From: Pseudomonas extremorientalis
GTDB taxonomy: Bacteria; Pseudomonadota; Gammaproteobacteria; Pseudomonadales; Pseudomonadaceae
Direction of reading: 5' to 3'
DNA: 64,000 nucleotides
NCBI RefSeq assembly: GCF_001870465.1
Contig: NZ_MDGK01000011.1
Coordinates: 1 to 64,000 of the forward strand
Shown: positions 61,001-64,000 of the stretch, in pieces
Position numbering within the stretch: the first letter of the stretch is position 1
Layout of the letters: each line of letters starts with the position of its first letter
Notes under the pieces: model-generated
Database searches by the model: none
What the model was told of the DNA's origin: nothing
The model's input: the letters and a program-made list of their open reading frames with translations, nothing else
Position numbers and translations under genes: made by a program

Positions 61001-64000
61001 TCACGATGTCCACTGCTCCCCGCCTGGCCAATCCTTGGTGGGAATATCCGCAATGGTCCCGTCCTTGACCCCATCGATGCCATAACGCTCGATTGAATCC
61101 CCCAATATCTCGCCGAACTTGTCCGACTTGGCCTGTGCCTGTCCTTCCTTCACCAGCCCGGGCACGATGGCCGCCAGTACCGCCACGCCAGCCGCCAGGA
61201 AGCCCAGCACGCCCGCCGTGGCCGCCAGGCCCGGGAGAAAGCGCGGCAGGTTCGCCCCGAGCAAGCCAAGGCCGCCCTCCGCGGCCGAGGCGCTGCCGGC
61301 CAGTACACCCAGCGAGCCTGCGGTAATACCGAAGCCACCGCTCAGCTTGTCACCACGACGCAGCGCGTTGACGCCATCAAAAATGCCATAAGCCCCGGCG
61401 ACGATACCGGCCAGGCCGCCGATACCTTTGGCGGCTTCCTCGAAGTTCTTCGCCACGACCTTGGCGTGCTTGCCGTCCTTGACGTTGTCCTTGACCTCAT
61501 CGAGCAGGTCGAGCATGACCTTGCCGTCCTTCATATCCTTGAGGGTCTGCTCACCGTTCTTGATCGACTTGGCGAGGTGCTCCTGGTAGCCCTTGGTGCC
61601 GCCCTCGATCAGCACGGTGGTGGTCTGTACGGAACCGGTGGTGATGTCGACGATGTTGCGCGTGGTCAGCTTTCCACCGCTCTGCGCCCCGCGCGCAATG
61701 GTCACACCCGCCAGGAACAGCCCGCTCACCCCGTGCAGCACACCGCTGCCGTAGGCGCCCTTGGCGCCGCCGTTGGGGTCGAAGTCCGACAGCTTGCCCA
61801 TTTTGTCCAGGGCCTTGGTGCCCTGGCGGAGCATGTCCCAGTTACCACGAAAGCCCGCCAGGACCTGGTCGGTGGTGGCCACGGTCCCGTCCTGGTTCAG
61901 CAGCAGTTCGGGGCTTTCCTGGCGCATCTGGTCGACCAGCTTGCGGACCTTGTCTTCGTCCAGCTCCGCGCCGCCGTCCTTGCCGAACGCAGCCTTGATG
62001 TCGTCGAAGCCAGCGCCCTTGAACAGGTTCTGCTGGGCGATGCTGGAGAAATTGTCATTGAGCTGTTGGTCATACTGGGCCGTGAAGGTCGGATCAAGCG
62101 CGGCGTTATAGAGCGCCACTTCCAGGCTGAACTCCGAAGCGGCCTGCTCCGGCGTGTTGTCCTTGAGCAACTCGCGCAGGCGGTCGCCACTGGCCAACTG
62201 GTCCTTGTAGAAGGTCTTGAATGCTTCGTTATGCGAGGATTTGGCGACCGCGCCCTGGATCGCCTTGGCATCGTCAATGCCAAGCATCGACTGCAGGCTG
62301 GTGGCGGTGGCGTAGAAACCGGCCAGCGCTGTGTGCTGGTCGGTCTTGCCGTCCTTGGTGTTGGCATCCCACGCGGCGTCCAGTGCCTTGCCCGACTTCA
62401 CCTGATCCTCGTAGCTCTTGGTGACCGCATCCTTCAGGCCGGGATTGTCTTCAAACAACGTCTTCACCGCCTGGTCGCCTGCGTTCCTGATGTACTCGGC
62501 GGTGGGTTTGTCGCCCTGCAAGATGGCCATGTGGTCGTTGATGTCCTGCAGCAGCTTTTGCGGCTCCCAGATCGCGCCGGAGCGGTTGGCGATGGAGACC
62601 TTGCCATAATCGCTGTTCCAGACCCCGGCGTTGGCGCCGTCGACCACCAGTTTCTGCGCTTCCTGCAGTTCCAGCAGCACCGCAGCCTTTTGTTCGGCCG
62701 TGTAGTTTTCCGGATGTTCGAAGATGTCCTTGTCGAGCTTGCGGGTGTCGACCTGGCCCGTGACAGTGCCGGTGGCCACGTCGGTGATCAGGCTGGCCAG
62801 GCTCTGGGCATCGGTGGGGGCGGCGGTCTTCAGCCAGGCTTGCACGTCGCTGCGGCTGACCTTGCCGTCGGGCTTGTCGCCGATACTGTTGCCGGCCGTA
62901 TCGAGCTTGCGGAAGGCGCCGGGCTGGGCAAAGAAGTTGAGGGCCTCTTTCTCTTCCTTGCTCAACTGCGGATTTTGCTTGAGGTAGTCCTGGATGTTCT
63001 GTTCGGTGACGGCACTCTCGCCGCCGGTCTTGCCACGGATCGAATCGTACTTGGCATCCAGGATTGCGCCGTATTGAGCGATCTGCCTGGAGCCCGCGTC
63101 GGCATCCGGATGGGTGTCGAGAAAATCCTTATAGCTACCGATCTGGTCATTGGCCGAGGGCTTGGCCAATCCCTCGAAACCGTACTTGCCGAAGTCCTGC
63201 AGGCGCCCCGCTTCGGTGCCATGGCGCGCTTCCCCGCTCTTGGTAAAGCCGTCGATACTACCGTTGGCCACATCCTTGCCCGTCAGCGCGCGGCCTTGCT
63301 CGTCAAAACCCACCACCCGGTCGAGCACCTGGCTGGCACGGAAGGCCGCGTTGGGGTCCTTGTCGAAATCGCCGACCTGCTCCTTCAATGCATCTTTCAC
63401 CCCACTCTGGTTGCCAAGGTTTTTCAGCAACGGGTTGTCATTGATGATGTCCTGGGCCGAGCGCGTGTCACCCTCGGGCAGTTCCCAGACGATGCCGACC
63501 TTTTCTGCGGCCTCACGGCGCTGGCCGTCCTGGTCCACAGCGTCCACCTGTTGCCGTTCACCCTTGAGGTTCTCCCAACCATATTTGCCGAAGTCTTGCA
63601 GGCGTCCAGCCTCGGTGCCGTGCCTGGCGTCACCGCCTTTGGTGAAACCATCGACGCGGCCGTTGTCGATGGCATTGCCGGCCAGGCGTGAGCCGTTTTC
63701 GTCGAAGCGCTCGACATGCTCCAGCACCTGATTGGCGCGGTAGGCCGCGTCCGCATCGTGCTCGAAATCGCCGACCCGTTCGCGCAACTTGTCCTTCACC
63801 CCGCTCTGGTTGCCAAGGTTTTTCAGCAGTGGGCTACCATCGATGATGTCCTGGGCCGAGCGAGAGTCATCCTTGGGCCGCTGCCACTCGATGCCGGCAT
63901 CCCTGGCCTTGGCCCGATCAACCGCGTTGCCCCATTCGGCGCTGGTGTCTTTGCCCGTGACGCTCCTGATCGTGGGGGCCTTACTGACCGGTGCTGACAT
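61001..64000 (-). CDS. HrpK/HrpF/NolX-like type III translocator-like protein, edge-limited
   Basis: At least 999 residues; the first ATG in view is the last three bases of the window, so the true start may lie further out. No signal peptide. Two imperfect tandem repeats of about 111 residues (37-147 and 170-280) share LLKNLGNQSGVKD and GTEAGRLQDFGKYG. An EF-hand-like KPDGKVSRSDVQAWL lies near 390. The C-terminal third has hydrophobic segments near 755-775 and 885-950 (GVLHGVSGLFLAGVTIARG, ATAGVLGFLAAGVAVLAAIV). N-terminal repeats plus C-terminal membrane segments is the layout of Xanthomonas HrpF and HrpK-type proteins. No secretion genes are in view. Confidence 0.7.
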   Translation of the reverse strand: MSAPVSKAPTIRSVTGKDTSAEWGNAVDRAKARDAGIEWQRPKDDSRSAQDIIDGSPLLKNLGNQSGVKDKLRERVGDFEHDADAAYRANQVLEHVERFDENGSRLAGNAIDNGRVDGFTKGGDARHGTEAGRLQDFGKYGWENLKGERQQVDAVDQDGQRREAAEKVGIVWELPEGDTRSAQDIINDNPLLKNLGNQSGVKDALKEQVGDFDKDPNAAFRASQVLDRVVGFDEQGRALTGKDVANGSIDGFTKSGEARHGTEAGRLQDFGKYGFEGLAKPSANDQIGSYKDFLDTHPDADAGSRQIAQYGAILDAKYDSIRGKTGGESAVTEQNIQDYLKQNPQLSKEEKEALNFFAQPGAFRKLDTAGNSIGDKPDGKVSRSDVQAWLKTAAPTDAQSLASLITDVATGTVTGQVDTRKLDKDIFEHPENYTAEQKAAVLLELQEAQKLVVDGANAGVWNSDYGKVSIANRSGAIWEPQKLLQDINDHMAILQGDKPTAEYIRNAGDQAVKTLFEDNPGLKDAVTKSYEDQVKSGKALDAAWDANTKDGKTDQHTALAGFYATATSLQSMLGIDDAKAIQGAVAKSSHNEAFKTFYKDQLASGDRLRELLKDNTPEQAASEFSLEVALYNAALDPTFTAQYDQQLNDNFSSIAQQNLFKGAGFDDIKAAFGKDGGAELDEDKVRKLVDQMRQESPELLLNQDGTVATTDQVLAGFRGNWDMLRQGTKALDKMGKLSDFDPNGGAKGAYGSGVLHGVSGLFLAGVTIARGAQSGGKLTTRNIVDITTGSVQTTTVLIEGGTKGYQEHLAKSIKNGEQTLKDMKDGKVMLDLLDEVKDNVKDGKHAKVVAKNFEEAAKGIGGLAGIVAGAYGIFDGVNALRRGDKLSGGFGITAGSLGVLAGSASAAEGGLGLLGANLPRFLPGLAATAGVLGFLAAGVAVLAAIVPGLVKEGQAQAKSDKFGEILGDSIERYGIDGVKDGTIADIPTKDWPGGEQWTS
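63161..63892 (-). repeat. two tandem coding repeats in the translocator-like gene
   Basis: Bases 63560-63892 and 63161-63493 encode the two repeat units, spaced 399 bases apart. The segment covering LLKNLGNQSGV and that covering HGTEAGRLQDFGKYG are nearly identical between copies, also at DNA level, suggesting a fairly recent duplication or ongoing conversion. Confidence 0.75.

Noticed and set aside
61466..63691. Plus-strand ORF of 741 codons opposite the translocator-like gene
   Set aside because: Antisense shadow; low-complexity Leu/Val/Gly-rich translation without recognisable domain.
63161..63892. CRISPR-like repeats
   Set aside because: The repeats are long, in frame and protein-coding with a 399-base period, unlike CRISPR.

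Overview
The window reads as chromosomal DNA of a fluorescent-group Pseudomonas. Support comes from the G+C-rich coding style, REP-like hairpins of the GTGGGAG...GGCTTG type, and Pseudomonas-style gene sets: CdaR/glycerate kinase, an orphan cbb3 oxidase subunit, the arn lipid A operon, a branched-chain acyl-CoA operon and an oxaloacetate decarboxylase of the PA4872 type. No rRNA, tRNA, CRISPR array or complete mobile element was seen.

Layout. 0-3.1 kb: aldo/keto reductase, LysR regulator and a divergent SDR. 3.1-7 kb: an organic-acid MFS transporter, CdaR and glycerate kinase. 7-14 kb: DUF1176, GNAT, Asp/Glu racemase, orphan ccoN-ccoQ, a DUF3313-like lipoprotein and a DUF1254 protein. 14-18.3 kb: a single-domain response regulator and a 1178-residue toxin-like protein whose C-terminus carries a YopT-like Cys-His-Asp pattern. 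18.6-25.2 kb: a plus-strand signalling operon (triple-receiver hybrid kinase, CheR, CheB, receiver-kinase, response regulator). 25.2-29.5 kb: a minus-strand KaiC-like ATPase translationally coupled to a hybrid kinase with a pseudo-receiver, with a TPR protein upstream. 29.6-37 kb: bestrophin, then two convergent clusters for acyl-CoA breakdown that together fit isoleucine and valine catabolism. 37-47.7 kb: HPP protein, a small GTG-start protein, and the lipid A aminoarabinose operon arnC-A-D-T-E-F-ugd plus an extra family 39-like glycosyltransferase. arnB is not in its usual place. 48-55.9 kb: exported and hypothetical proteins, a solitary tyrosine recombinase, two SDRs (one with a divergent HxlR regulator), a Bcr/CflA-type efflux pump and a chemoreceptor. 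55.9-60 kb: accessory-looking genes (thymidylate-kinase-like, alpha/beta hydrolase plus LysR, metallo-beta-lactamase fold) and a decayed WGR-like fragment. 60-64 kb: oxaloacetate decarboxylase and a very large HrpK/HrpF/NolX-like type III translocator-like protein reaching the window edge.

How the parts work together. Two back-to-back signalling blocks meet tail to tail at a bidirectional terminator near 25.2 kb. The arn genes overlap by start/stop codons and act as one unit that makes and attaches aminoarabinose to lipid A, but one enzymatic step has to be supplied from elsewhere. The most unusual loci are the YopT-like toxin candidate with a 30-bp inverted copy of a response-regulator segment at its 3' side, the KaiC/pseudo-receiver kinase pair without KaiA or KaiB, and the repeat-bearing translocator-like protein at the right end.
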